A DNA stretch of 64,000 bases. Origin: Rhizobiales bacterium CCH3-A5. Lineage in GTDB: Bacteria > Pseudomonadota > Alphaproteobacteria > Rhizobiales > Beijerinckiaceae. The translations under genes were made by a program, and so were the position numbers. The stretch is taken from the NCBI GenBank assembly GCA_001556025.1, contig LSIB01000181.1:65286-129285 (forward strand), read 5' to 3'. The notes under the pieces are model-generated. The model was not told where the DNA came from. It worked only from the letters and a program-made list of their open reading frames with translations, and made no database searches. This document shows, piece after piece, positions 1 to 8,682 of the stretch (within the stretch, counting starts at the first letter, position 1; each line of letters starts with the position of its first letter).

Positions 1-205
1 GGCGCGAGGTCAGCTCGGCGGCCTGGGAGGGATCGTCGACGATCGCCTCGCAGGCGGCCGCCACGCCGGGCGAATAGGCGAGCGCGAGGTCGCGCTGGTT
101 GCCGAGCGGCTTGGTTGCCTGGATCTCGATTTTGCCGGGGCGCGGAACGCGGTGGTAGACCAGCGCGCCCGAGCGCAGGTCCGCCGACAAGGTGCTCTTA
201 GCCAT
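1..205 (-). CDS. maeB: NADP-dependent malic enzyme, N-terminal part (cut by window edge)
   Basis: Reading the minus strand from an ATG at 205-203 gives 68 residues that begin MAKSTLSADL and contain YHRVPRPGKIEI, TKPLGNQRDLALAYSPGVA and ACEAIVDDP. This is the highly conserved N-terminus of bacterial multidomain malic enzymes, which oxidatively decarboxylate malate to pyruvate and feed carbon from the TCA cycle to gluconeogenesis and NADPH supply. The rest of the gene, with the NADP-binding and phosphotransacetylase-like parts, lies before base 1. It is transcribed away from the MoxR gene across a 271-nt divergent spacer. The family call is firm. Cofactor preference (NADP versus NAD, maeB versus dme) cannot be read from this fragment. 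Confidence 0.85.
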   Translation of the reverse strand, partial: MAKSTLSADLRSGALVYHRVPRPGKIEIQATKPLGNQRDLALAYSPGVAAACEAIVDDPSQAAELTSR

Positions 206-476
206 CCCCACGCTTCCTTCGCGTCAATCCTAAGCAACGAGGTCGCGCGTTCGGGGCCGTGCGTCAAGACGCGCCGGCAGTGAAGGTCTTGCGCGCGTCG
301 GGAAAGCGCTTCGATCTGCGGGACAAGCAGGCGCAAAGACGCAATATGAACGGCTGATTAACCGGCGAGCGACCTCAAAAAAATAATGATTTCAATACGC
401 TATGGCGAGTTTGATCGCGCGCTCCCACAATATTCGTCGTGGTGCCGTCGGCCCGGGCGACGGCTGGGAGGTGGTT

Positions 477-1511
477 ATGGAATCAGCGCGCTCCGCACTC
501 GACGAAGTCGTCTCCCTGCGACAGGCCAAGCAACTGATCCAGTGCATGGCCCATGAGCAGAGCTTCCTGCTGCTCTCCCCGCCGGGTCTCGGCAAGTCCG
601 AGCTGGTCTACGAGGCGGCGCGCGAGGCCGGTCTGCCATGCCGTTCGCTGCTCGGCACGCAGATCGCGCCCGAGGATGTCAGCGGCATTCCGCGCATCAT
701 CGGCGAGCGCTCGGTGTTCTGCCCACCGCGCATCCTGCTGCCGGAAAAGCCGGAGCCGTTCTGCCTGTTCCTCGACGAATTGCCCGCCTGCTCGCCCGAT
801 GTGCAGAAGGCGTTCTATTCGCTCCTGCTGGAACGCCGGCTCGGCGAGCACGCCTTGCCGAAGGGCACCTGGGTCGTGGCGGCCGGCAACCGCCTGCAGG
901 ACCGCGCCTTGGTGCGCGCCATGAGTTCGGCGCTGGTCAACCGCGTCACCATCCTGCAATTGCGCGTCGACGCCGGCGACTGGCTCGCCTGGGCCCAGCG
1001 CGCCGGCGTCAGGGCGGAAATCCGCAGCTTCATCGCGACCATGCCCGACGCGTTGATGCGGCCCGTGCCGGCCGAACCCCAGCCCTTCTCGACGCCGCGC
1101 GCCTGGGCTTTGCTCTCGCGCGCGCTGGATATGGCGCAGAAGGCCGGCGTGCTGACGGCCGAGACAAGGCGAGCGCTCGCCTTCGGCCGGCTCTCGCCCC
1201 AGGATGCGGTGGTGTTCTGCGCGCTCGCGGAGGATTCGATCGGCGCGATCCGCCCTCTGGAGGAGTATCTGCGCAAGCCCGAGCACCTGCCCAAGGGCGA
1301 TGCCGCGCGCTGGTTCATCCTCGACTGCATCCGCCAGTTCGTGCGCGACGGCAAGGCGCAGGGCCTGAAGGCCGCTGTGGTGAACCGCTTCCTGCGCAGC
1401 CTCTCCCCGGAACATCAGTTGCTGGTCCTGAACGACATGGTCGAAACCTGGGGTGCGCTGGGGGCGGACCGCGCCATGCTTGCGTTGTTGTGCAAGGTCG
1501 CAGCAGCATGA
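477..1511 (+). CDS. MoxR-type AAA+ ATPase
   Basis: A 344-residue AAA+ protein of the MoxR/CbbQ group, cytosolic chaperone-like ATPases that usually work with a VWA-domain partner encoded next door. Walker A is PPGLGKS (about residues 35-41), Walker B is CLFLDE (about 96-101), sensor 1 is VVAAGN, and an arginine-finger region reads SALVNRV. The ATG at 477 is preferred over an in-frame ATG at 402 because GGGAGG lies just upstream of it and the AAA+ homology begins soon after. The stop overlaps the next start as ATGA at 1508-1511, so it is translationally coupled to the HExxH/VWA gene. Its substrate is unknown. Confidence 0.85.
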   Translation: MESARSALDEVVSLRQAKQLIQCMAHEQSFLLLSPPGLGKSELVYEAAREAGLPCRSLLGTQIAPEDVSGIPRIIGERSVFCPPRILLPEKPEPFCLFLDELPACSPDVQKAFYSLLLERRLGEHALPKGTWVVAAGNRLQDRALVRAMSSALVNRVTILQLRVDAGDWLAWAQRAGVRAEIRSFIATMPDALMRPVPAEPQPFSTPRAWALLSRALDMAQKAGVLTAETRRALAFGRLSPQDAVVFCALAEDSIGAIRPLEEYLRKPEHLPKGDAARWFILDCIRQFVRDGKAQGLKAAVVNRFLRSLSPEHQLLVLNDMVETWGALGADRAMLALLCKVAAA

Positions 1512-2782
1512 GCGCCGTTCCCGATCGCGCCAGAGACGAGCGTGGCAGGGACGACCGCGCCACCCGCGCCCGCATCCTCAAAGGTCTGCGGCTGGTCACG
1601 GCGCCGTTTCCGCATCTGGCGGGGCTGGCGGCGGCGGTGCGCGTCGAGATCGACGACCGCGTGCCCACGATGGGCGTCTTTGCGTCCGGCCGGCTGCTGG
1701 TGAATCCGGATTTCACGGCGAGGCTGTCGGGCGACGATCTCGTTTTCGTGCTCGCTCACGAACTCCTGCATCTCGCTTTGCGGACGCATGACCGGGCGCG
1801 CGGCAGCGCCGCCATCGAGTTCAACTACGCCCATGACTACATCATCAACGACATGCTGCGGCACGCCCTTGGCCGCACCACGATCCCGGCCGGCGGGCTC
1901 GACATGACCGGCGCGCGCGACAGGGGGGCCGAGGAGATCGTGCTGGAGATGCGCCGCTCCGGTCAGTTCATGACCACGCGGACGCAGGTCTGGGAGGGCG
2001 TGCTCGTCAGCGTCGACAAGGTGCTGGGCGCGGGCAGGCAGGCCCCGTCGGGCGCGATGGGCGATGCGCTCGACGCCGTCCGCGAGCGCGAGCTCTTTCC
2101 GGACGATGCGGCCGGGCAGGCCGAGCGCGCCCGCGCCATCCGCGATCTCGCCGCGCGTGGCATGGCGCTCGCCAAGGCGATGGGCGTGATGCGCGGGCGC
2201 GGCGTCGGGAGTGGCGACACGCAGCAGGATGTCAGGGCGCAGCGCGGGCTTTTTGCGACGCCGTGGCATGTCGCGCTTCAGACCTGGCTCGAGGGCGTCG
2301 CCGCCGGCGAGCGCACCTTCACCCGCGCCTCGCGCCGGGGAGCGGAGCGCACCGACCTCGTGACGCCGGGCCGCAAGCGCCATTCCTGGATGTTGACCAT
2401 CATCCTCGACACCAGCGCCTCGATGACCGACGAGATCCCCCACGCGCTTGGCGCCATCGCCGATTTCTGCGATGCGGCCGGCGTGGACGACATTCGCGTC
2501 GTGCAATGCGACACGGTCGTCACCAGCGACGAGATCGTCTCGCCAGCCGCGCTCGCCGACTACAGCATCAGCGGCTATGGCGGCAGCGACCTGACACCGG
2601 CACTTTTGGCTCTTGCCGAGGATGCCCGCGTCAGCGCCGCCATCGTCATCACCGACGGCGATATCGGCTACCCGGCGGAGCCTGTGCCCTATGCGGTGCT
2701 CTGGGCGCTGCCCAAGCCGTCGGCGTCCTTTCAGCCGTCCTACGGACGGGTCGTCGTCATGCAGCCGGGAGCGTCGTCATGA
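1508..2782 (+). CDS. VWA-like protein with N-terminal HExxH metallopeptidase-like domain (DUF2201 type)
   Basis: A protein of 424 residues. The N-terminal half carries HELLH at residues 84-88 followed by a conserved helical region (FNYAHDYIINDML), as in the putative metallopeptidase domain paired with VWA-like domains. The C-terminal part from about residue 298 is a VWA-like domain with a MIDAS-type motif: DTSAS at 301-305, GGSDLTP and ITDGD. Its start overlaps the MoxR stop and its stop overlaps the start of the LCCL gene, both as ATGA. The likely role, inferred from MoxR-VWA pairs, is metal-dependent substrate recognition or maturation driven by the ATPase. Peptidase activity is not proven by HExxH alone. 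No signal peptide is seen, so it is probably cytosolic. Confidence 0.8.
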   Translation: MSAVPDRARDERGRDDRATRARILKGLRLVTAPFPHLAGLAAAVRVEIDDRVPTMGVFASGRLLVNPDFTARLSGDDLVFVLAHELLHLALRTHDRARGSAAIEFNYAHDYIINDMLRHALGRTTIPAGGLDMTGARDRGAEEIVLEMRRSGQFMTTRTQVWEGVLVSVDKVLGAGRQAPSGAMGDALDAVRERELFPDDAAGQAERARAIRDLAARGMALAKAMGVMRGRGVGSGDTQQDVRAQRGLFATPWHVALQTWLEGVAAGERTFTRASRRGAERTDLVTPGRKRHSWMLTIILDTSASMTDEIPHALGAIADFCDAAGVDDIRVVQCDTVVTSDEIVSPAALADYSISGYGGSDLTPALLALAEDARVSAAIVITDGDIGYPAEPVPYAVLWALPKPSASFQPSYGRVVVMQPGASS

Positions 2783-3165
2783 AGGTCGTCCAGGATCTCG
2801 TCGCCTATTTCGACCGCGGCGGACGGCTTTCGCGCCGGCAGCTCAGGCGCCTGCTCGACAAGAACGCCATCGCCTCCGACGCGCCGCCCAATATGCACGG
2901 GCTCTGCGAAAAGGTCGGCGCGACCTACTACTTCCGCATCACCGGCGTGGCAGAGGGTCAGATCTGGGGAACCGACATCTATAGCGGCGACTCGATCCTC
3001 GGCGCGGCGGCCGTCCATATGGGCCTGCTCAAACCAGGGCAGAGCGACGTGTTCCGGGTCAGGGTCGTGACGCCGCCGGAGGAGTTTCCGGGCAGCGAGC
3101 GCAACGGCGTCACGAGCACGCCCTATGGGCGCTATCAGTATGCCTGGGTGCTGTCGGCGATCTGA
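2779..3165 (+). CDS. LCCL-domain protein
   Basis: A protein of 128 residues. After a short helical N-terminus (LVAYFDRGGRLSRRQLRRLL), residues 45 to the end form an LCCL-like domain: VWGTDIY-type IWGTDIYSGDS, AAVHMGLL, and a C-terminal GSERNGVTSTPYGRY. LCCL domains are best known as extracellular modules in eukaryotes and in some bacteria. This copy has no visible signal peptide or membrane segment. It is joined by ATGA overlap to the HExxH/VWA gene, making a three-gene unit with the MoxR ATPase. It may be the substrate or the ligand-sensing part of that unit; this is inference. The domain call rests on motif recognition. Confidence 0.7.
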   Translation: MKVVQDLVAYFDRGGRLSRRQLRRLLDKNAIASDAPPNMHGLCEKVGATYYFRITGVAEGQIWGTDIYSGDSILGAAAVHMGLLKPGQSDVFRVRVVTPPEEFPGSERNGVTSTPYGRYQYAWVLSAI

Positions 3166-3171
3166 CGCGGC

Positions 3172-3408
3172 TCAAAACGCCTTGAAGGTGATGATCGTGT
3201 GGGTATCCGCGATCTCGGGGATCGACTGGACCTTCTGCGCCACGAAATGCCCGATATCGACGTCCGTTCCGACATGGAACTTGGCGAGGATATCGTAATT
3301 ACCGGCTGTCGAGTAGATTTCCGAGGCGATCTCGCGGTCGGCGAGTTCGCTGGCGACCTCATAGGTCTTGCCGAGCTTGCATTTGATCTCGACGAAGAAG
3401 GTCTGCAT
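3172..3408 (-). CDS. Stand-alone RAM (Lrp/AsnC effector-binding) domain protein
   Basis: A 78-residue protein that is a complete alpha-beta RAM domain (FFVEIKCKLGKTYEVASEL, STAGNYDILAKF, VQSIPEIADTHTIITF) with no helix-turn-helix in front. RAM-only proteins of this size are known in rhizobia and archaea and form ligand-binding oligomers like the effector domains of Lrp. It is convergent with the LCCL gene (6-nt gap) and lies downstream of the hydrolase gene on the same strand, 51 nt away. No DNA-binding part is present, so it probably acts by binding a small molecule or by mixed oligomers with full-length Lrp proteins. One such regulator is encoded at 11242-11700. Confidence 0.8.
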   Translation of the reverse strand: MQTFFVEIKCKLGKTYEVASELADREIASEIYSTAGNYDILAKFHVGTDVDIGHFVAQKVQSIPEIADTHTIITFKAF

Positions 3409-3459
3409 CGCGGGCTCCGAATATCAGTCCGACTCTGGATAGAGCCTCCAGCCCGAAGA

Positions 3460-4302
3460 TCAAGCGCCGGCGAGGGCCGCCAGCCTTGCGGTCATGGCGC
3501 TGTCGGGATCGGCAAGGCCCGCGATCACCGTGAAATGGTTCGCGTCCGCGATCTCCTCATAGCGCGTCTGGACGCCTTCCAGCCCCCAGACATCGACGAT
3601 CCGACGGCTCTGCTTGAGATATTCTTCGCTCTCCCGCGCTCCAACGACGGCGTCCATGATCAGACGCGACGGCGCGGGCCAGAACAAAGGGCTCTCGCGC
3701 TCGGCGGCCTCGAAGGACAAGCCCAGCGCCTTGTTGACGCTCGTTTCGGTCAGCGGCTTGAGGTTGTAGATTCCCGAAATGCCATAGGCGGCCGGCACGA
3801 GCTGGTCGGGCAGCTCGGGATCGACGTTCTTCCAGTCGGTCGCCAGCAGGCAGGCGGCGAGATGGCCGCCGGCGGAATGCCCGGCTGCGACGACGGGCAG
3901 CTTGAAGCGATGCCAAAGGGCGGCGGCCGCCTGCTGCAGTTCCCAGACGATGTGGCCGAGTTCGACCTGCGGGCACAGGTCGTAGCCGACGACCGAGACG
4001 GGCAGGCCGCGCCGGTTTACGCCGCGCGCCATATGCGAGAAGAAGCTCCGGTCGAGCCCCTGCCAGTAGCCGCCATGGATGAACAGGACGATGGCGTCGC
4101 CCGTGATCGCGTCCGGCTTGAACAGATCGTAGCGCTGCCGCTCGCTCTCGCCATAGCTCACGCCGAGTTCGCAGAACGCAGCCTCGCGATAGGCGGCGGC
4201 GTCGGCGGCCCAGCCGGCGATGATTGCCGGATGCTCCGGCACGCGGGCCCGGTTGTTGTACTCGGTCTCGTAATCGGGCGAGGACTGCGACTCTGGCTGC
4301 AT
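3460..4302 (-). CDS. Alpha/beta hydrolase, arylformamidase (kynurenine formamidase)-like
   Basis: A protein of 280 residues with the fold markers of carboxylesterase-like hydrolases: oxyanion-hole HGGYWQG, nucleophile elbow GHSAGGH, and a C-terminal catalytic histidine in ADANHFTVI. HGGYW together with DRSFFSH is typical of bacterial arylformamidase-like enzymes that hydrolyse N-formyl-kynurenine or related amides and esters. The ATG at 4302 is chosen because upstream in-frame sequence lacks family features and AAAGAA precedes the start. No other tryptophan-catabolism gene is nearby, so the substrate is not settled. It is divergent from the asparaginase gene. Confidence 0.75.
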   Translation of the reverse strand: MQPESQSSPDYETEYNNRARVPEHPAIIAGWAADAAAYREAAFCELGVSYGESERQRYDLFKPDAITGDAIVLFIHGGYWQGLDRSFFSHMARGVNRRGLPVSVVGYDLCPQVELGHIVWELQQAAAALWHRFKLPVVAAGHSAGGHLAACLLATDWKNVDPELPDQLVPAAYGISGIYNLKPLTETSVNKALGLSFEAAERESPLFWPAPSRLIMDAVVGARESEEYLKQSRRIVDVWGLEGVQTRYEEIADANHFTVIAGLADPDSAMTARLAALAGA

Positions 4303-4465
4303 CGGTTCTTTCGGATCGGGCGGATGGAGGCGGGCGAACCGACCTGTCCATCGCAGGCAGCGCCAGTTTGCGCCATCGCTTTTGACAGGTCGAGCGTCAA
4401 ACGCCACAAGGCGGCCATTCCGGCGACGCCGCCCCGAGTCCGGACCCGAGCCCCTGGAGATGACG

Positions 4466-5464
4466 ATGGACAACCCCGTTCTGGCCGAGGTTCTGCGCGG
4501 CGACGTGGTCGAATCGCGCCATCGCGGCGCGGCGATCGTGGTCGATGCCGATGGCGGCGTGGTGCTGTCGCTCGGCGATGTCGCGCGGCCGGTGTTTCCG
4601 CGCTCGGCCGTGAAGGCGCTGCAGGCCCTGCCGCTGTTCGAGAGCGGCGCTGCCGACCGTTACGGTCTGAGCGAGCCTGAGATCGCGCTCGCCGTCGCCT
4701 CGCATTCCGGCGAGCCGGCCCATGCCGAGGCCTCGCTGTCGATGCTCACAAAGGCCGGCCGCGACGCCGGCTGCCTCGAATGCGGCGCGCATTGGCCGAT
4801 GAACGAGGCTGCAGCGCGCGCCATGGCGAAAGAGGGCCGCGAGCCGAGTGCCCTCAATAACAACTGCTCGGGCAAGCATGCCGGCTTCGTCTGCCTCGCC
4901 TGCGGACTCGACGAGGATCCTTCTGGCTACGTCAAAGCCGGCCATGCCGTGCAGCAGGCGGTGCGCGGCGCGCTCGAAGAGGTCACCGGCGCGGCCCATC
5001 TCGCGGAGCGCTCCGGCGTCGACGGCTGCTCGATCCCGACCTATGCCGTGCCGCTGCAGGCGATGGCTCTCGGCTTTGCCCGTTTTGGGACAGGCCATGG
5101 CTTTGGGCCCGAGCGCGCCAGGGCCGCCGCGCGCATCCGCAAGGCGGTCGCGGCCCATCCCTTTATGGTCGCCGGCACCGGCCGCTTCGACACCCGCGCC
5201 ATGGACCTGCTGGGCGCCCGCGCCTTCATCAAGACTGGCGCAGAGGGCGTCTATTGCGGATCGCTTCCGGAACTCGGCTACGGCATCGCGTTGAAATGCG
5301 ACGACGGCGCGGGGCGTGCGGCGGAGGTCGTCATGGCTGCGCTGATCGCGCGCTTCCTCCCGCTGGACGAGGCGCAAGGCGCGGCTTTCGCGCCGCTGCG
5401 CGAGAGCGTGCTGACCAACTGGAACGGCATCGAGGTCGGGCGGGTGAGGGCGGCTGCGGTTTGA
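4466..5464 (+). CDS. ansA: L-asparaginase, Rhizobium-type (asparaginase II family)
   Basis: A protein of 332 residues of the asparaginase II family (PF06089 type), the rhizobial asparaginase group unrelated to E. coli AnsA/B. It hydrolyses asparagine to aspartate and ammonia in the cytoplasm. Signature segments are present: ASHSGEPAH, CGAHWPMN, NNNCSGKHAGF and DGCSIPTYAVPL, with the serine and lysine residues (SHSGEP, CSGKH) of the family active site. ATG 4466 is preferred over ATG 4460 because GGAG sits at the usual distance only for 4466. It is convergent with the beta-helix gene, with a 4-nt gap. Confidence 0.88.
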   Translation: MDNPVLAEVLRGDVVESRHRGAAIVVDADGGVVLSLGDVARPVFPRSAVKALQALPLFESGAADRYGLSEPEIALAVASHSGEPAHAEASLSMLTKAGRDAGCLECGAHWPMNEAAARAMAKEGREPSALNNNCSGKHAGFVCLACGLDEDPSGYVKAGHAVQQAVRGALEEVTGAAHLAERSGVDGCSIPTYAVPLQAMALGFARFGTGHGFGPERARAAARIRKAVAAHPFMVAGTGRFDTRAMDLLGARAFIKTGAEGVYCGSLPELGYGIALKCDDGAGRAAEVVMAALIARFLPLDEAQGAAFAPLRESVLTNWNGIEVGRVRAAAV

Positions 5465-5468
5465 GCCC

Positions 5469-6848
5469 TCAATCCACCGCGTTGTTCTCGACCCTGACGC
5501 CAGCCGCGCGCTGATCGGCCGCCTTGGTCAGGTCGCCCGTCACCACCTTGCCGTACTCCGTCCCGACGACCGCGCCCTTGCTCGCCTCGGCGATGATGTT
5601 GTTGGCGATGAGCGCGTTGCGTTCCTTGGGCACCAGCGAGACCGAGACGCCGATGCCGGTCTTGCGGACCATGTTGCCGGTGGCGACCAGATTGCGCATG
5701 CCCCAGGACCAGCCGAGCGAGATGCCGATATCGCTCGCGTTCTCGATGACGTTGCCGGTTACGGTGGCTTCCGCCTCGACATGCACGCCCATGCCGCCGA
5801 TCAGCTCCGTGCCCTTGGGTGCAAAGCCGCGTTGCGCGTTGCGGATGATGTTGTTGGCGAAGACGGAAAGCCTGCCGCCATGGTCGAGGTTGGTGATGTT
5901 GGCGCCTTGCGCGCAGTCCTCGACGAGGTTGTTCGTGATGATCGCGCCCTCGAAGGCGAACTCCGAATAGAGCCCGACCTCGCCGCAGCGCCGGCCCTGA
6001 TTGCCGATGATCTGGACACCGGAGCCCGAATTGTTGCGGATGAAGGTCAGCGCGCAGTCGCGCAGCGTGTTGCCCTCGATGATGATGCCGCCGGCCTTGT
6101 AGAGGCTGATGCCGTTGCCGTTGGGCCCGTCGCCGCCGGCGTCCGAGCGGACGCGGTTGATCCGGTTGCCGCGCACGATCGACTGGTCGTCGCCAGGCTG
6201 GCTGCGCCAGAGCTGGATGCCGTTGTTGCCGCAGTCCTCGACTTGGTTGGCCTCGATCGAGAGCCCGCGCGAATCGAGCGAGAACAGGGCCGAGTCGCGC
6301 ATGCTCCGGAAACGGCTCTGCCGGATGGTGCCGGCGGTGCGGTTCAGCATGAGCCCGACCGAGCCGGCATTGCCGAATTCACAGTCCTGAACAGCGCAAT
6401 CCAGCACCTCGTCTGCGGTCAGCAGGCCGTTGCGCTGGCCCGGGCGGATGTCGAGCCCGTCCAGCACCAGCCCGGAGAGGGCGGCGCGCCTGATCCGCCT
6501 CGCGACCAGCATCGGCCCGGCCTGCGCGGCGATGAGGTGACTCGCGCCCGGAATGCCGATGAGCCGGGCGCCTTCGGGCAGCACGACATCAGCGATGCGA
6601 TAGCGCCCCGGCGGGACGATCAGCGGTGCGTTGCGCTTGGCGGCCTCGATCAATGCGTTCTGCAAGATGCGCGACTGGTCGTCGGCGGAGCCCGGACGCA
6701 GGCCCAGCGTCGTCGCGTCCAGTCCGAACTGGCCGAGTGGCGTGGGCGAGGCGGTGCGAGGTGCGCTCTGCGCACCGGCGCGGGATGATGCGAGACCGAC
6801 TGTCCCAAACAGTGTCGCCGCCAGCAGGCTGCGTCGCGAAATCAGCAT
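5469..6848 (-). CDS. TAT-exported right-handed beta-helix repeat protein (TIGR03808 type)
   Basis: A protein of 459 residues. The N-terminus MLISRRSLLAATLFG carries the twin-arginine motif, followed by a hydrophobic stretch and an ARAGAQS-like cleavage region, so it is predicted to be exported folded to the periplasm. The body is a run of roughly 20-25 residue beta-helix repeats rich in asparagine (for example IIEGNTLRDCALTFI, IIGNQGRRCGEVGLY, VTGNVIENASDIGIS), as in the alphaproteobacterial TIGR03808 family of unknown function. A GGAGCTTGCC ribosome site precedes the chosen ATG. Resemblance to pectate-lyase-like folds does not prove polysaccharide binding. Confidence 0.82.
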   Translation of the reverse strand: MLISRRSLLAATLFGTVGLASSRAGAQSAPRTASPTPLGQFGLDATTLGLRPGSADDQSRILQNALIEAAKRNAPLIVPPGRYRIADVVLPEGARLIGIPGASHLIAAQAGPMLVARRIRRAALSGLVLDGLDIRPGQRNGLLTADEVLDCAVQDCEFGNAGSVGLMLNRTAGTIRQSRFRSMRDSALFSLDSRGLSIEANQVEDCGNNGIQLWRSQPGDDQSIVRGNRINRVRSDAGGDGPNGNGISLYKAGGIIIEGNTLRDCALTFIRNNSGSGVQIIGNQGRRCGEVGLYSEFAFEGAIITNNLVEDCAQGANITNLDHGGRLSVFANNIIRNAQRGFAPKGTELIGGMGVHVEAEATVTGNVIENASDIGISLGWSWGMRNLVATGNMVRKTGIGVSVSLVPKERNALIANNIIAEASKGAVVGTEYGKVVTGDLTKAADQRAAGVRVENNAVD

Positions 6849-6937
6849 GGCAAGCTCCTCCGAACTGCCGGGCTTCAAGCGGCGTGCCAGCGGCGCTGTG
6901 TCGTTCTGGAGCAGCGGGGGCGCCCCCGAGGGACCGG

Positions 6938-7582
6938 TCAGGCGCGCTGCCGGCCGATCCGCGCGAGATCGCGACCGATCGCAGCGAGAGCGGCGCTCAG
7001 ACTGGCCGCGCCCGGCCGAAACGGCCGGCTTCGCGTCAGCGGCCGCGAGCCCGGCGCGGGCCTTGGCCACGGCACATGGATGAAGATCACCGGGGCGCCG
7101 TTTCGAGTCGCATGGCGCAAAGCCGCCGCATAGCAGGCGTCGCATAGATAGCGCCCGGCCGAGGCCGAACGATGGGTGCGGATGCCGACTCGCCTGAGCG
7201 CCGCCAGTGCGCCGGCGGGGTTTCCGGTCGTCCGTAGGGGCAGGCCGCTGCGGTTCGCCGGAGCGCTGGCCGGCGTCGCGCCGGTCGCATCGGGATGAAG
7301 CCGGCTGGCGTTTCCGCGCCCGAACAGCTCGACCCTGACGAAGCGGGCGCGGGCGGCGAGCCCGAGCATCAGCACCGCCTTCGGCCGCGTCTTCGCCAGA
7401 TGGTCCTTCAGGGTTGGCAGGCCGGCGCCGTAGCTCGTCTCCATCACCAGCAGATCGGCCCTCAGCCCCGCGCGCTTCAGTCGATCGGCGACCATGCGCG
7501 CGAGCGCCGTCGTCGGGTTGACCCTGACATTGGGGAAGGGCCCGAAGCCGGTGATCAGGATGTCGGGGCGTCTGTCCATCAT
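6938..7582 (-). CDS. Pyroglutamyl-peptidase-like protein (peptidase C15)
   Basis: A protein of 214 residues of the C15 fold. ILITGFGPFPNVRVNPT is the signature N-terminus of pyrrolidone carboxyl peptidases, which remove N-terminal pyroglutamate. Candidate triad residues are a glutamate in FVRVELFGR, a cysteine in AGRYLCDACY and a histidine in FIHVPWPRP. The region around the glutamate and the C-terminal tail (arginine- and alanine-rich) are divergent from classical Pcp, so substrate range may differ. Two adjacent ATGs (7582, 7579) are possible starts. It lies 4 nt downstream of MeaB on the same strand and is probably co-transcribed with it. Confidence 0.75.
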   Translation of the reverse strand: MMDRRPDILITGFGPFPNVRVNPTTALARMVADRLKRAGLRADLLVMETSYGAGLPTLKDHLAKTRPKAVLMLGLAARARFVRVELFGRGNASRLHPDATGATPASAPANRSGLPLRTTGNPAGALAALRRVGIRTHRSASAGRYLCDACYAAALRHATRNGAPVIFIHVPWPRPAPGSRPLTRSRPFRPGAASLSAALAAIGRDLARIGRQRA

Positions 7583-7586
7583 CGCC

Positions 7587-8573
7587 TCACAACCCCAGCG
7601 CCTGCGCAATCTCTTCTGCGGCGACCGTCGCGGCCAGTTCGCCCTTCGCCACCGCCGCTTCCAGCGCCGGCGCGCGCGCCTTCAGCGCGGGGTCGTGGCG
7701 CAGCTTCGCCTGCAGCCTGTCCTCGACCATCGCCCACATCCATTTCACATCCTGGCGTCGGCGCCTCGCAGCGATCAGGCCCCTGGCTTCGTGGCGGGCG
7801 CGATGATCCTCGATTCTCGCCCACATTGCGTCGAGCCCCTCGCCGGTGAGTCCGGAGATGGTCACGGCCGGCGTCGTCCAGAGCGGAGAGGCGGGGCTCA
7901 GGATATGGAGCGCCGCCTGATACTGCGCGGCTGCCGCGCGCGCCGCCGTCGCGCCAGCGCCGTCGGCCTTGTTGACGGCGATCATGTCGGCGAGTTCGAT
8001 GATGCCCTTCTTGATGCCCTGCAATTCGTCGCCAGCATTGGGCAGCATCAGCACGAGGAAAAAGTCGGTCAGGTCGGCCACCGCCGTTTCCGACTGGCCG
8101 ACGCCGACCGTCTCGACGAGGATCACGTCGAAGCCCGCCGCCTCGCAGAGGAGCATGGTCTCGCGCGTCCGGGCCGCGACGCCGCCGAGCGTGCCCGAGG
8201 AGGGCGAGGGCCGGATATAGGCGTTGGGATCGACAGCGAGCCGCGCCATGCGCGTCTTGTCGCCGAGGATCGAGCCGCCGGTGCGCGTGGAGGACGGATC
8301 GACCGCCAGCACCGCGACCTTGTGGCCTTGCTCCGTCAGATAGCTGCCGAGCGCGTCGATCGTCGTCGATTTGCCGACGCCGGGCACGCCAGTGATACCG
8401 ACGCGGATCGCACCGCCGGTGTTCGGCAGCAGCGTCTGGATCAGCGCGCGCGCCTGCTCGCGATGGTCGGCCCGGCGCGACTCCGCCAGCGTGATGGCGC
8501 GCGCCAGCGCTGCCCGCTCGCCGGAGAGCACGGCGTCTGCAAGGCTTGCTGGCGAGGTCGCGGACGGTGGCAT
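7587..8573 (-). CDS. meaB: MeaB/ArgK-type GTPase, methylmalonyl-CoA mutase chaperone
   Basis: A 328-residue G3E-type GTPase. The P-loop is GVPGVGKST, with [29 protein letters not shown] and the base-recognition motif NKAD. This family protects methylmalonyl-CoA mutase and gates loading of adenosylcobalamin in the cytosol. The two mutase subunits lie about 10 kb away at 18420-20585 and 21865-23835, which supports the role. ATG 8573 is preferred over a TTG at 8615 because it gives the usual length of about 330 residues. The C15 peptidase follows 4 nt downstream. Confidence 0.9.
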   Translation of the reverse strand: MPPSATSPASLADAVLSGERAALARAITLAESRRADHREQARALIQTLLPNTGGAIRVGITGVPGVGKSTTIDALGSYLTEQGHKVAVLAVDPSSTRTGGSILGDKTRMARLAVDPNAYIRPSPSSGTLGGVAARTRETMLLCEAAGFDVILVETVGVGQSETAVADLTDFFLVLMLPNAGDELQGIKKGIIELADMIAVNKADGAGATAARAAAAQYQAALHILSPASPLWTTPAVTISGLTGEGLDAMWARIEDHRARHEARGLIAARRRRQDVKWMWAMVEDRLQAKLRHDPALKARAPALEAAVAKGELAATVAAEEIAQALGL

Positions 8574-8682
8574 CACTGGCCAGTAGCAAGCCTCCTGCTG
8601 CTCCGACAAGCGCAACCTGCCGTCGTCACTGTGTCATGCTTGCATCTTGATGATCTGCTGCTTTGGTGAGACCTGTTTCGTC

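Noticed and set aside
4382..4410. TTGACA upstream of the asparaginase gene as a promoter
   Set aside because: No acceptable -10 element occurs at the expected spacing, so it is not listed as a promoter.
7494..8669. A 391-codon frame antisense to meaB
   Set aside because: meaB has all GTPase motifs; this frame gives a low-complexity Arg/His-rich product.
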